Shown: positions 30,563-41,090 of the stretch, piece after piece | How the letters are laid out: the number at the start of each line of letters is the position of its first letter | How positions within the stretch are numbered: the stretch's first letter is position 1 | From: Tannerellaceae bacterium | Lineage (GTDB): Bacteria > Bacteroidota > Bacteroidia > Bacteroidales > Tannerellaceae | Reading direction: 5' to 3' | Assembly: GCA_021204405.1 (NCBI GenBank) | Contig: JAJPZJ010000074.1 | Location: 1-61,420 of the forward strand | Length of the DNA stretch: 61,420 bases | Notes under the pieces: model-generated | What the model was told of the DNA's origin: nothing | What the model saw: the letters and a program-made list of their open reading frames with translations, nothing else | Database searches by the model: none | Made by a program: the position numbers and the translations under genes

Positions 30563-33500
30563 TTAAAATGTTACATTGAGACCGAAGGAGTATACGGATT
30601 GCTGGAAGTAATAATTTCCGTTGCTGTCGCCAGCCTCCGGATCAATTTTTTCTTTCATTTTGGGGGTCCAGGTCAATAGGTTCTGTCCGGCAAAATAGAT
30701 CCGCACTTTACTCATCGCAGCTTTTTCCGTCCACTGACGGGGTAATGTATATCCGAATTCAATATTTTTCAGACGCAAATAAGAAGAATTCTTTACCCAG
30801 TGCGACGAGTTAACCGTGTTGTGGCTCTGGGGCTGTACGGTTACCCGGGGATAACGGGCGTTGGTATTTTCCGGTGTCCAGTGATCCTTGTATACCAGTT
30901 TGGTGGCCGAACTGAGATTTTCGAACGGGTTAACCATGATACCCCATATATACATGATACCCCATATATAAGAGTCGTAAAGAGCGGCTCCCTGCCATAG
31001 GGTACTGAAATCAAAACCTTTCCAGGTGATCGTCGGAACAAAACCGAACATCAGTTGCGGATTATTTTTCGGACGGCCAATTACAGTTTCATCATGTGCG
31101 TCGATAATGCCATCCGGTACTCCGTTGGGGCCACTTAAATCTCTGTATTTAATATCACCCGGGGCTACATTGGCATCCGGAATAGAGGCTATTCCTTCTT
31201 TCAGGTTGCCATTGGCATCAAAATCATCTGCTGTAAAATAACCGATCGCTTTATATCCGAAATAGGAATCCAGCGGCCTGCCTGTTTTCCTCCGGTTAGG
31301 ATTGTCGTAAGTTGCCGAGGTTTCATATATTTCCTTCAATTTATTTTGGCAAATGTCATTGTTCCCCGCAGGTCAATGTTCCAGTCTTTATGGATATTGA
31401 AATTGCTACCTAAGGCAAGTTCCACCCCCTGGTTACTCATTTTTCCTCCGTTGACCTGTGAAAGCCCTATACCATATTCAAGCGGAACCTCAGTTTTCGG
31501 CTCTACCAACATATTGTCCCGGTTTTCATAAAAATAATCGGCTGTGAGGGCTAATAAGCCATTCCATAATAAAGCATCAAAACCGACATTAAACTTTTTT
31601 GCCCTTTCCCAGGTAATTTCCGGATTCCCTTGTTTGCGTTCCCGGATACCGGTGGTGGCATCCCCGAAATAAGTAGAACCACTATATATTTCGTAGCCTG
31701 TCAGGTACTGATAAGCACTACCGGCCAGATTCCCGGATTCCCCGTAAGAGCCTCTCACCTTTAACTGGTTTAAGTAAGGGGCATTCTTTTTAATGATCTC
31801 TTCTTCCGCCATATTCCATGCCAGTGAGAAAGAGGGGAAAAAGGCCCATTTACTTCCGGGGGCGAAATAATAGTTTCCGTCGTAGCGGCCGGAAACCTCT
31901 GCCATGTATTTACCGTCATAGGTATAGCCTAAGCGGTATACGAAACCTACCTGTGTGGCTCTGGATGAAGTACCTTCATTGGTTACCTGCCCGGCGGCGT
32001 TACCTCCGAAGTTTATTTCATCGATCTCTACCGGGAAATTGGTCCGTCCCAGCTTGTTGGAATTTTTTTCACTTCCGACCGTTCGGCCACTCCTAATACA
32101 GATATATCATGTAGCCCGAAGGTATTTTTATACATAATATATCCCTGGTAGGTAAACCGTTTCTGATATTCGTTTTCTTCTGTCAACGAAGGTGAAGAGC
32201 CTTTATAGGATTCAATGAAAGTAATCGGATCTGTGGAATAATCGGGCAGGTAAGACAGGGTCGGCAGGCTCCAGTATTTGTAAAATTTAAACCGGGGGTC
32301 GTAACTGAATACACCTTTGACACTTAATCCTTTCAGGAAGGTTAATTGTTGTTCTACTTCCAGTGTGGTATAGATCTGGCTGATATCATTTTTCCTGTAG
32401 CCACTGGTTTTCAGGGCTCCTACCGGTGAGTTAACCAGGTATTCCCCCCAAAGGCCATTGGAAAAGTGGATGGCATTAATGGGTGGCGTACGGGTCGTAA
32501 AATAGGAGAGGTTGAAGGTAGATTCTCCCGGGTGGTGCTGGTCTTCCACATAGCCTGCCAATGATAAAGAGATATTGGTTGTTTTGGTGGCTGCTACATT
32601 TAGGCGTGACTGGAGGTTATATCGTTTCAGATCGATCGTCTCGAATTGCGATTTCTGGTTCATATAGGCCAGGGATATATAATATTTTACGGCCTCCGTA
32701 CCACCTGAAACATCGATACTATGGTTGGTAATCGGTTGATTGTACTTAATGATATCCCGTAGTCCGCGGCTGTTGGGCCAACGGTCGGCATGTGCTCCAC
32801 CGGCACCATCCACTGTTTTCTTGTAGTTGGCAATCTCCTCGTCGGAAAATGGCATATTGGTGAGTCCGCTATTCCGGGCAGCTTCATTCATCAACATGGT
32901 GTATTCATAGGAGTTCACCTATTCCGGCATACGGGTAGGATTCTGGAAACCGATATACCCATTGTAAGAAATAGTCGCTTTGCCCGTTTTTCCTTTTTTT
33001 GTGGTAACCAGGATCACTCCGTTCGCACCAGCTAGTCCGTAAGGAGCTACCGCTGCAGCATCTTTCAATATCGTAATACTTTCAATACTGTTAGGATCTA
33101 ACCGGGAATAGTTTTCGCGGGGAATCCCGTCTACCACAACCAGTGCTTTAGATTCTCCCATCGTGCCACGTCCCCTGATGTAAATATCAGAACCGTCGGA
33201 ATCAGGCTCTCCGCTACTTTGACGGGCAATAACCCCTGACACACGCCCGGCCAATGTATTGGATATATTAGCTACCGGGTTCCGGGCCACCTCATCTCCT
33301 TTCATATTGGAAATAGCGGAAGTAAGGGAAGATTTTTTCTGTACACCATATCCAACCACGACTACTTCATCCAATACCTGATTATCTTCTGAAATAACGA
33401 TAGATAAATTATCGCCTGCTTTCGCACGGACTGTTTGGGGCTCATAGCCGATGTAAGTTATTTCGAGTTGGATCTCATTCTGACTTACATTAAATGAAAA

Positions 33501-34027
33501 GTTTCCGTCTATATCGGTAAGTGTACCGTTTAGGGTTCCTTTTTCAATTACATTTGCTCCGATAACAGGTTCTCCCGTATTGTCTCTGATAGTACCTGCT
33601 ATAATCCGGTTAGTAGCTTGTTGGGGGGGGAGCTGGTACAGAGGCAGCAGGAGCATTGGCTTCCGTATCTTTTTTTTAAAACGGTGATTTGCCGGTCGGA
33701 GATTCTATAAGTAATATCTGTTCCTTCGAACAGTTGATCCAGTATTTTGTCGACCGGTTGATCTTTTACGCGGACAGATACACTACGGTTGGTATCGAGT
33801 ACATCATTCAGGTAAAAGAAAATAAATTCACTGTTTTTCTCAATCATATTAATTACATTCCCCACAGTCTCGTTTTTCAATTCAAGGCTAAAGGAAGTTT
33901 CCTGAGAATAGGTATTTGCCGCGAAACAGGCACCTGTGAACAAGAATAGCAAAAGAAAAATGGCTTTCATAATTCGCAAAAGTCTACTTTGCCTGGTGTT
34001 TACACCAGACATCTTAATAATTTTCAT
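30563..34027 (-). pseudogene. SusC-type TonB-dependent transporter (PUL A), five lesions
   Basis: An 1154-residue SusC with an extra N-terminal STN domain (SLELKNETVGNVINMIEKNS), which marks control by an ECF sigma/FecR pair. The carboxypeptidase-like domain (GTIRDNTGEPVIGANV), TonB box, plug (DEVVVVGYGVQKK) and barrel follow. Lesions: +1 in the eight-base T run 33670-33677, +1 in the eight-base G run 33623-33630, TAG at 32919-32921 (probably Trp), -1 in 32063-32069 and -1 in 31344-31347. The signs sum to zero, so start and end are in phase, but the pieces are not. An 18-bp in-frame duplication repeats YIWGIM. The protein cannot be made in full. Confidence 0.92.
30935..30970. repeat. 18-bp exact tandem duplication in SusC A
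   Basis: Units 30935-30952 and 30953-30970 are identical and in frame, giving YIWGIMYIWGIM in a barrel strand. Confidence 0.92.
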
Positions 34028-34149
34028 ACTTTTGTAATAGATTTAAAAGTTAATAATCAAATGATTGTTAATTTGAGACCGGATAGTACCGCAAATATTA
34101 TCCGGTTTTTTGTGCAGGTATTTAAGGGCTCATAGCAAATAGTTTATTT

Positions 34150-35348
34150 TTAAGGGTTAAACGATAAATGTATGATGTTCTCGCGCGAATCTATTTTCAG
34201 GGAAGCCGCATCCGCCACCGTAGAAAGAACCTGGGTGAAATCATTTTTCAGATCCAGTTTGCCGGAATAAATTAATTGGCCGATAGCCGGTTCGTATTCA
34301 ACCATTTCACCATAATACTTGGTTAACGTCTTTATCACTTCCGCCATTGTTTGATTCCAGTACTGATAGTATCCATACCTCCATGCCAGATGATCAAGGT
34401 CGTCTACAGTATGTATATTCTAGTTTTTATCTTCATAGGTAAATTGTTGGTTCGGTTGCATAACCTGCTTCTTTTTATCCGGTAAACCAACTTCCACCTT
34501 ACCCTCTACCAGTATCACATGATGAGCATGATCTTCATTATAGGCACTCACATTAAATTGGGTACCTAATACTTCAATATGCATATCTTTTGTTTTTACA
34601 ATAAAGGGATTTTTCTTATCAGGTGTTACATCCAGAAAGATCTCTTCCTCTACATAAATTCCCGTTTATTGCCTGTAAATTCAATGGGATAGACAACAAT
34701 AGTGCCGGCATTGACCCATATTTGTGTTCCATCCGCCAGGGTCACAAAAGAGCATTTCCCTTTGGGTACGATCAATTTATTAAAAGGATCATGGGCATCG
34801 TTGGTTTTCTTCTCTTCGCCTGCATCCGTATTGATCTCCACATAGCCTTCCTGATAGTTAACTATTGCTTCTTTCCCATCCAGGGAAATCTCTTTTTCCT
34901 CGGAAAGGATCAAGGTTATATTTTGTTCTTTATTATTTATCAGGGAAGAGGTTGCTGAGATCAGGGAAGAATAATCAACCTCCTCTTCCGCTTCAGGCAT
35001 AAAAGTTAACAAAGCAAAAACAAGTAGTAGAAAAGAGGCAGCGACGGATATACTTCGTTTGATCCATATCGGGCGATTTTGCTGATAGTTGTAGCGGTTT
35101 TTGGAAACTTCTATTTCCTGCCACAGGGCAAGTTCTTCTTTTGCGGGCAGCTGGCCTTTATTATTCTTTTTATCAATCAACTCCAATACCGTCCGGGCCA
35201 ACTGCAACTCATGGGCAAAATTGGAATCCCGGACGGCCAGTTCATCCCAGCAGTTCTTTTCTGCTCTGGTATTTTCTCTTTCTCTCCTGAGAAAATACTC
35301 ATCGTTTACTAATTGGTCCGCAGTATAATTGAGGTATTTGTTTTCCAT
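34150..35348 (-). pseudogene. FecR-type anti-sigma factor, frameshifted and with a stop
   Basis: A 399-residue FecR-like membrane anti-sigma factor. The N-terminal cytoplasmic part (about 1-95) is followed by one membrane segment (SISVAASFLLLVFALLTFMP). The periplasmic FecR domain carries LIVPKGKCSFVTLADGTQIW. The frame shifts by -1 near 34659 after TGNKRE. The downstream frame (VEEEIFLDVTPDKKN) is stopped again by a TAG at 34420-34422 (DKN-Q-NIHTVDDL, Gln to stop) and then continues to the DUF4974-like end at 34150. Partner of the ECF sigma 66 bp upstream and the STN-type SusC downstream. Only the cytoplasmic domain and the start of the FecR domain could be made. Confidence 0.9.
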
Positions 35349-35414
35349 TTAAATAGGGTCTTTCCAACAGGACAACCAGGACTTTGTTTTTTACCCTATA
35401 ATTATAAATTATTT

Positions 35415-36044
35415 TCAGAAAAAAATGACCCACATCGTTATACCTTTCAAATTCAGGTTTTTATATTTTCTTTTTTGTTTAGCCGGGATGGAGAAGACAG
35501 ATAACCGGCTATCCTTTTCATTGCGTACTTTTTGAAAAGCTTTTTGAATAAGGTTATGGGCAGACTGGTAAGTGATATCCATTAATTCACAGATCTCATC
35601 CATTTGTAACTCCTGTATATACCGGTAATAAATAATTTCCTTTTGCCTTTCCGTCAGTAACGAGAGGATCTTTTCCACAGCCTGCCTGGTATGTGTGTCC
35701 AGCTCTTTTTTAATATACTCATCTTCCACAGAATCAGTCAGGCTAAAGAGATAACCGCCATCCTCCATATGCTGGGTATATGCCGCATGCTTAAAACTGT
35801 TAAGAAGCCGGTTTTTAAGGGATACCAGTAAATAAACTTTTATATTATTAAGAGTCGGGGTCGATTTCCTATTCCTGTATAAGGTAATAAAAAGATCATG
35901 GATACAATCTTTTATAAGCTCCCTGTCAGACGTGAACCGCAACCCATATTCATGCAAAACAGACGCATAGGTTTTGTATAGCCATTCGAAAGCATCTTCA
36001 TCTCTGGCTATAAAAAGATTCCATTTATGCGGCAATTCATTCAT
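35415..36044 (-). CDS. ECF-type RNA polymerase sigma factor (PUL A)
   Basis: A 209-residue group IV sigma factor. Region 2 lies at about 12-75 (EDAFEWLYKTYASVLHEYGL, then LIKDCIHDLFITLYRN) and region 4 at about 130-185 (LLTERQKEIIYYRYIQEL, then MDEICELMDITYQSAHNLIQ, the DNA-reading helix-turn-helix). It is the first gene of the sigma/FecR/SusC/SusD row, an arrangement in which ligand-bound SusC signals through FecR to free sigma. Here FecR and SusC are dead, but sigma is open. The upstream region carries a 23-bp tandem duplication. A basic C-terminal tail follows region 4. Confidence 0.92.
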   Translation of the reverse strand: MNELPHKWNLFIARDEDAFEWLYKTYASVLHEYGLRFTSDRELIKDCIHDLFITLYRNRKSTPTLNNIKVYLLVSLKNRLLNSFKHAAYTQHMEDGGYLFSLTDSVEDEYIKKELDTHTRQAVEKILSLLTERQKEIIYYRYIQELQMDEICELMDITYQSAHNLIQKAFQKVRNEKDSRLSVFSIPAKQKRKYKNLNLKGITMWVIFF

Positions 36045-36144
36045 TTTATTATTTCTAAAGTTACAAAGGGTATATAGTCACAAGTGGGATATGGGCAATA
36101 AAAGTAAAAATAAAATAATAATTCTTATTAATAAAGTAAATAAA

Positions 36145-36190
36145 TATAGCTACAGATGTTGATTCACTATAGCTACAGATGTTGATTCAC
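36145..36190. repeat. 23-bp exact tandem duplication upstream of the ECF sigma gene
   Basis: Units 36145-36167 and 36168-36190 are identical. They lie 100-146 bp upstream of the sigma start codon, possibly within or near its promoter. Confidence 0.9.
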
Positions 36191-36204
36191 TCTTTATCCG
36201 ATAA

Positions 36205-36266
36205 GATTAAATATAAAAATAAAGCCGCTTTAGCAGGCTAAAACGGCTTTATTTTTATATTTAATC
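36205..36266 (-). terminator. Long perfect hairpin terminator after nfnB
   Basis: Perfect 23-bp arms (36205-36227 and 36244-36266) with a further TTTAGC/GCTAAA pair inside. It begins four bases after the nfnB stop. GC core AAAGCCG with A/T-rich flanks fits a strong bidirectional terminator. It shares TAAAACGGCTTT with the tRNA terminator at 24893-24922. Confidence 0.85.
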
Positions 36267-36270
36267 TATT

Positions 36271-37746
36271 TTATTCCCCACGCAAACGGGCATCCATGGC
36301 AGCTGCTGCTTTACGCCCGTCACCCATTGCCAGAATAACGGTAGCTCCGCCACGAACAATATCTCCTCCGGCATATACATCCGGCAGTGCCGACTGCATG
36401 GTACTCTCATCCACAACAATGGTACCCCATCTGCTTACATCCAATCCCTGGAAAGAGCTTGGGATAAGTGGATTAGGAGAAACACCCACGCTAACGATCA
36501 CCTCATCTACATCAATCGTCTCAATCGCTCCTTCAACCGGCACCGGGCGGCGGCGTCCTGAAGCATCCGGTTCGCCCAGTTCCATCCGTTGCAGTTTCAT
36601 CTGTTTTACACGGCCATATTCATCACCGGTATATTCGACCGGATTGTGTAGAGTTAAAAACTCCACTCCCTCTTCCTTGGCATATTTCACCTCTTCCAGG
36701 CGGGCAGGCATCTCCTCTTCGCTGCGGCGATAGATAATCATGGCACGGTCAGCCCCCAGGCGGCGGGCAGTACGCACAGAGTCCATAGCAGTATTCCCAC
36801 CACCGATCACGGCAACGTTCTTACCCTGTAATACTGGCGTATCACTTTCCGGATTAGCCGCATCCATCAGGTTTACGCGGGTCAGATATTCGTTAGACGA
36901 CATCACCCCGATCAGGTTCTCACCCGGAATATTCATAAAGTTAGGTAAACCGGCTCCACTGGCAGCAAAAATACCTTTAAAGCCTTCTTCCTGTAAATCT
37001 TCATAACTGATCGTTTTTCCCACAATACAGTTGGCAATGAATTTCACACCCATTTTACGAAGACCTTCTATCTCTACATCTACGATGCTATTCGGCAAAC
37101 GGAATTCCGGGATACCATATTTCAATACACCACCAATCTCATGGAGTGCTTCAAAGACTGTTACGTCATATCCTTTTTTAGCCATGTCTCCGGCAAAAGA
37201 AAGCCCGGCAGGTCCCGAACCCACTACTGCGATCTTTATTCCATTCTTTTCCGCTATTTCGGGAACAGAAATATTACCGCTTTCGCGCTCATAGTCGGCT
37301 GCAAAGCGCTCGAGGTAACCGATCGCTACCGGCTCTTTACCCAGCTTAAGCTGGTAGATACACTGGCATTCGCATTGCTTTTCCTGCGGACATACACGGC
37401 CACATACGGCTGGCAAAGCACTTGTCTCTTTTAATGTTTTAGCAGCTTCCAGGAATTCTCCCCGTTCAATATTCTTAATAAAAGTAGGAATATTAATTCC
37501 AACCGGGCAACCGGTCATACAGGTAGGATTAGGACAGTCCAGGCAACGTTGTGCTTCCAGCACCGCCTGTTCAGCAGTTAACCCCAGGTTCACCTCCTCT
37601 TTATTCCGGCTACGGTAATCCGCATCCAGTTCATTCATGTGTACCCTTGGGATCCCGGTACGCTCTTTATTTTTTTTACTTTTACGTAGTTCTTCCCGCC
37701 ACGGTTCAGCGCGGCGAACCGCTATGTTATTGGTTTCTGTAGTCAT
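36271..37746 (-). CDS. nfnB: NfnB-like / GltD-like NADPH flavoprotein with two 4Fe-4S clusters
   Basis: A 491-residue flavoprotein related to the small subunit of glutamate synthase (often called gltA or gltD). The N-terminal ferredoxin-like domain has Cys motifs CLDCPNPTCMTGCPVG and CGRVCPQEKQCECQC for two 4Fe-4S clusters. The FAD site is VVGSGPAGLSFAGDMA and the NADPH site VIGGGNTAMDSVRTARRLG. No glutamate synthase large subunit is adjacent. The partner 17 bp upstream is a 2Fe-2S flavoprotein, so the pair fits NfnAB, which couples NADH, ferredoxin and NADPH by electron bifurcation, or the related SudAB. Met at 37746 is preferred to the upstream TTG. The frame is intact. Confidence 0.85.
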   Translation of the reverse strand: MTTETNNIAVRRAEPWREELRKSKKNKERTGIPRVHMNELDADYRSRNKEEVNLGLTAEQAVLEAQRCLDCPNPTCMTGCPVGINIPTFIKNIERGEFLEAAKTLKETSALPAVCGRVCPQEKQCECQCIYQLKLGKEPVAIGYLERFAADYERESGNISVPEIAEKNGIKIAVVGSGPAGLSFAGDMAKKGYDVTVFEALHEIGGVLKYGIPEFRLPNSIVDVEIEGLRKMGVKFIANCIVGKTISYEDLQEEGFKGIFAASGAGLPNFMNIPGENLIGVMSSNEYLTRVNLMDAANPESDTPVLQGKNVAVIGGGNTAMDSVRTARRLGADRAMIIYRRSEEEMPARLEEVKYAKEEGVEFLTLHNPVEYTGDEYGRVKQMKLQRMELGEPDASGRRRPVPVEGAIETIDVDEVIVSVGVSPNPLIPSSFQGLDVSRWGTIVVDESTMQSALPDVYAGGDIVRGGATVILAMGDGRKAAAAMDARLRGE

Positions 37747-37763
37747 TTGTTGCAAGTGGTTTA

Positions 37764-38561
37764 TTACTTTTTCTCTATATCTTTATAAGCACTCAAACGC
37801 ATCAGCATTTCGTCAAAATCAACCTGGTGTGCATCAAACTCCGGCCCGTCTACACATACAAATTTAGTTTTGCCCCCTACAGTAATACGGCAGGCCCCAC
37901 ACATGCCGGTACCATCCACCATAATGGTATTCAGTGAAGCCACAGTGGGAACTTCATACTTCTTAGTAAGAGCCGAAACAAATTTCATCATAACAGCAGG
38001 CCCGATGGTTACACACATATCTACTTTTTCCCGGTTGATCACACTCTCCACACCATTGGTAACCAAACCTTGTGTACCATAGGAACCATCGTCGGTCATA
38101 ACGATCACCTCATCCGAATTAGCACGCATTTGTTCTTCCAGGATCATCAGTTCTTTTGTCCGTGCGGCCAATACAACGATCACCCGGTTACCGGCTTTAT
38201 GGAATGCCTCTACGATAGGTAATAGAGGAGCAACCCCTACTCCACCTCCGGCACATACCACTGTTCCTACTTTTTCTATATGGGTAGCCTGTCCGAGCGG
38301 ACCTACCAGGTCGGTAATATAATCGCCTTCAGTCAGATCGCATATTTTTTTCGAAGAACCTCCCACTGCCTGGATCACAAGGGTAATCGTTCCCTTTTCG
38401 GCATCGGCAGCAGCAATTGTCAAGGGTATTCTTTCACCTTTTTTGCCAACTTTTACAATCACGAAGTGGCCGGCTTTGCGTGAGCGGGCAATCAAAGGAG
38501 CTTCGACCTCCAGCTTCACCACATTTACAGAAAAATGCTCTTTACTTACAATTTTATTCAT
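37764..38561 (-). CDS. nfnA: NfnA-like FAD/NAD and 2Fe-2S protein
   Basis: A 265-residue protein of the ferredoxin-NADP reductase superfamily (dihydroorotate dehydrogenase electron-transfer type). The FAD-binding barrel is at about 1-95 (GHFVIVKVGKKGERIPLT), the NAD domain at 100-210 (VCAGGGVGVAPLLPIVEAFH) and the C-terminal cluster motif DGTGMCGACRITV...KFVCVDGPEFD binds 2Fe-2S. It is the natural partner of the following gene. ATG at 38561 (MNKIVSKEHF) is chosen because a -7 promoter box lies at 38604-38611, inside the longer frame. The frame is intact. Confidence 0.87.
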   Translation of the reverse strand: MNKIVSKEHFSVNVVKLEVEAPLIARSRKAGHFVIVKVGKKGERIPLTIAAADAEKGTITLVIQAVGGSSKKICDLTEGDYITDLVGPLGQATHIEKVGTVVCAGGGVGVAPLLPIVEAFHKAGNRVIVVLAARTKELMILEEQMRANSDEVIVMTDDGSYGTQGLVTNGVESVINREKVDMCVTIGPAVMMKFVSALTKKYEVPTVASLNTIMVDGTGMCGACRITVGGKTKFVCVDGPEFDAHQVDFDEMLMRLSAYKDIEKK

Positions 38562-38603
38562 TCTAATCGCTACAGTTGATAGTTTGTTTTGTTGATTTGG
38601 TTG

Positions 38604-38611
38604 CAAAAGTA
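38604..38611 (-). promoter_or_regulatory. Bacteroidetes -7 box for the nfnAB operon
   Basis: On the minus strand TACTTTTG matches TAnnTTTG, 42 bases before the chosen ATG. It lies inside the N-terminal extension of the longer ORF, so it decides the start. Confidence 0.55.
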
Positions 38612-38656
38612 CATCAAAAAAGTGAATATTTAAATATTTTGCAACATATAAAACAA

Positions 38657-39043
38657 TTATTCAAACAAACCTTCGTCCCTGATCAGCATTAAGATAGCAG
38701 AATGAGGAATGATCACATACGTTTCCTCATTGAATTGTATTTCGTAGGCTGCATTCTGAAGATAGACAGCCAGATCGCCCTCGTGTGCCTGCAAAGGAAG
38801 GTATTGCACCTCTTCTTCTTTCTTTTTCTTCCATACTTCATGCTCTTCCGTCTGCGACGGTAGCGGGTAGCCAGGGCCTGTTTTGATGATATACCCGCTC
38901 TGGATCTTCTCGCCCTGCTGTACAGTAGGTGGCAGATACAGGCCGGTTTTTGTTTGCGCCTGCGGATTCTTGGGTTTGATAAGCACCTTATCGCCTACCA
39001 TCAGGAATTTATCAATATCTGTCTGATTTAAAGATAACTGCAT
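38657..39043 (-). CDS. GroES-like (Cpn10-fold) protein with an insertion
   Basis: A 128-residue protein of the Cpn10 family, longer than a standard GroES of about 95. Typical parts are VLIKPKNPQAQTKTGLYLPP at the mobile loop, GYIIKTGPGYPL, GDLAVYLQNAAYEIQF and VIIPHSAILMLIRDE. Between 62 and 86 is a charged insertion (TEEHEVWKKKKEEEVQYLP) not seen in canonical GroES. No groEL lies next to it. It may be a GroES paralogue with a different partner; the role is unknown. The frame is intact. Confidence 0.8.
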   Translation of the reverse strand: MQLSLNQTDIDKFLMVGDKVLIKPKNPQAQTKTGLYLPPTVQQGEKIQSGYIIKTGPGYPLPSQTEEHEVWKKKKEEEVQYLPLQAHEGDLAVYLQNAAYEIQFNEETYVIIPHSAILMLIRDEGLFE

Positions 39044-39096
39044 AACAAAACTTTTTATGATTATTCATTCGGAGTGCAATATATAAAAATTGACTT

Positions 39097-39656
39097 TTAA
39101 ATCGAACGTCCTTTAAATACATTGGATTCTTCTGCCGGATACAAGGTGCCGGTAAAAGAGGTACGGTTGCTATTAAAGTTCGGGTTTACAGTGGCGGTAC
39201 ACTTATTGGTACCTTTATACATCTGGAAGGTAAGTTGTGCCGAAACAGCTACTCCCTGCACCATCATGGTTTCTGTTATATTTCCTTTCTTATCGGTTTT
39301 AACCTGGTAATTGGAAACCCTGCCGTCTACCGTAATGCCACCAATTCCATTGGAACCGGATCTTCCCGTATTAAAAGCAAGTTGTATGGTTGCCTAGTCT
39401 CCCTGTACCGACACAAAGTTGGTAGTAGGAGTAACATATACCATACGGCCGCGTTTAAACTCTACCCGGTCGGCTTCGAGTACAAAATCGCGTTTTCTAT
39501 TACCTCTACTGCCTGCCGGAACAAAATACTATCACGGGCAGCCTCCATTTCCTTTTTGATCTGCTTCTTACTCTTTTCGGGTTGAATGCTATTCTGGGCG
39601 AAGAGAGTTAATCCACCCGTCGCCATAATAATCAACATTAATACGAATCTCTTCAT
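39097..39656 (-). pseudogene. DUF4251 exported protein, frameshifted and with a stop
   Basis: A Bacteroidales DUF4251 protein of about 186 residues. The signal peptide (MKRFVLMLIIMATGGLTLFA) is followed by a charged helix (KSKKQIKKEMEAARDSI) and the family opening AVEVIEN. A -1 change near 39491 alters the frame. In the next frame DFVLEADRVEFKRG continues, a TAG at 39394-39396 (GD-W-ATIQLAF) stops it, and the family end SFTGTLYPAEESNVFKGRSI is open to 39097. The function of intact members is unknown. Only about 55 native residues can be translated. Confidence 0.83.
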
Positions 39657-39724
39657 AACTAAATCTTTTTGTTATCAATTCTATTACTATATAGGACATT
39701 GAAAAGTATAAAATGTTTATTTAA

Positions 39725-41080
39725 CTACCAGCATTCCAGCACTCTTTTTGATGTTTTAACATGTTGCCAGATAAATACCCATGCAAAGACCGCAGCGATC
39801 AGATCTGAAAAGGAAGCTGCCAGCCATACACCGTCCAGGTCGAAGAAAACGGGCAGGATATAAATGGCCGGAACCAGGAAAATACACTGCCTGCTTAAAC
39901 TCAGGAAAATCGATTTCCATGCCTGTCCGATACTCTGGAAATACTGGCTGATCACGATTTCCGATCCAACCACCGCAAAAAGCAGGAAAGAGATTTTTAG
40001 TCCATTCGTAGAAATAGCGATCAACAATTCATCATTCGTAAAGGCACGGACAATCCATTCCGGAAAGAAAAAGCTGGCCAGGAAACCAACCGTAACAATT
40101 ACCGTAGCAACATTTACCGAAATACGTAAGGCTTTCAACGAACGATCATACCTGCCGGCACCATAATTGAAACCGACAATGGGTTGCATTCCCTGCGCCA
40201 GTCCCATAACCAGCATCACCAGCAGCAAACCAAAACTGGCTATAATTCCGTTTGCACCGATCGCCAGGTCGCCCCCATACTTTTTCAAAGAACTATTCAG
40301 TGCCACATTTACAAAACTGCCTGCCATCTGCATAGAAAAGGGAGACAGCCCGATGGTAACAATACTCATTGCAACCGGATAACTCAGCCGGAAATACTTC
40401 CGCCGGAAACGGATCAACGTATCCGGACGCAGGAAATGATTAACAACCAGCAGGGAAGTAACAGCCATTGAAATAACCGTAGCAATTGCCGCTCCCCGGA
40501 TGCCCATTTCCAGCACCAAAATAAACAGTGCATCCAGAATAATATTCAACACAGCCCCTAACAACATATACAGCATCGCCTTTTTAGGATAACCCGCTGC
40601 CCGCATAACCGCATTAAAACCAAAACTGATCGTTGCCAGAAAATTACCCGGTATAGTAATATACAGATAGTCTTTCGCATAAGGGAGTGTTTGCTCACTT
40701 CCACCAAACCAAATCAAGATCTCGTCCAACCAGATCAAACTGGGAATAATAGACAACACACTTAGCAGGAAGGTCAGGGTCAGCGCATTCCCCAATACCT
40801 GTTCGGCAACATGGTGCTCCTTCCCCCCCAGATAGATGGAGACACGTGCAGCAGCACCTGCCCCTACCAGCATGCCAAATCCCTGTAAAAAGATCAGGAT
40901 AGGAAAAGTAAGCGTAAGGCCGGAAATAGCCAGTGCCCCTACCTCCTGCCCTATAAATATGCGGTCTATAATATTATACAACGCATTTACCATGGTGCCG
41001 ATAATGGCCGGTAATGTATAATGGAGTAATAAACGGCCTATTTTATCATGTTCAAGCCGTGAAGTAATTTCATTTTCCAT
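39725..41080 (-). CDS. MATE-family efflux transporter
   Basis: A 451-residue membrane protein with about 12 transmembrane segments in two halves. The start GRLLLHYTLPAIIGTMVNAL and IIDRIFIGQEVGALAISGLT, and the mid part GLAQGMQPIVGFNYGAGRYD, are MATE hallmarks. It would export organic cations or drugs using Na+ or H+. The ABC transporter gene ends 10 bp away on the same strand, so the three may be co-transcribed. The frame is intact, unlike the MATE copy at 6618-7993. Confidence 0.92.
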   Translation of the reverse strand: MENEITSRLEHDKIGRLLLHYTLPAIIGTMVNALYNIIDRIFIGQEVGALAISGLTLTFPILIFLQGFGMLVGAGAAARVSIYLGGKEHHVAEQVLGNALTLTFLLSVLSIIPSLIWLDEILIWFGGSEQTLPYAKDYLYITIPGNFLATISFGFNAVMRAAGYPKKAMLYMLLGAVLNIILDALFILVLEMGIRGAAIATVISMAVTSLLVVNHFLRPDTLIRFRRKYFRLSYPVAMSIVTIGLSPFSMQMAGSFVNVALNSSLKKYGGDLAIGANGIIASFGLLLVMLVMGLAQGMQPIVGFNYGAGRYDRSLKALRISVNVATVIVTVGFLASFFFPEWIVRAFTNDELLIAISTNGLKISFLLFAVVGSEIVISQYFQSIGQAWKSIFLSLSRQCIFLVPAIYILPVFFDLDGVWLAASFSDLIAAVFAWVFIWQHVKTSKRVLECW

Positions 41081-41090
41081 ACAAAAAATC

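Noticed and set aside
33599-34027. The short ORF 33599-34027 as a separate small STN protein
   Set aside because: It is in line with the SusC that follows; the frame breaks at A8 and G8 runs, so it is the N-terminus of that gene.
36271-38561. A complete glutamate synthase
   Set aside because: There is no large GltB subunit nearby, and the partner is a 2Fe-2S flavoprotein, which fits NfnAB better.
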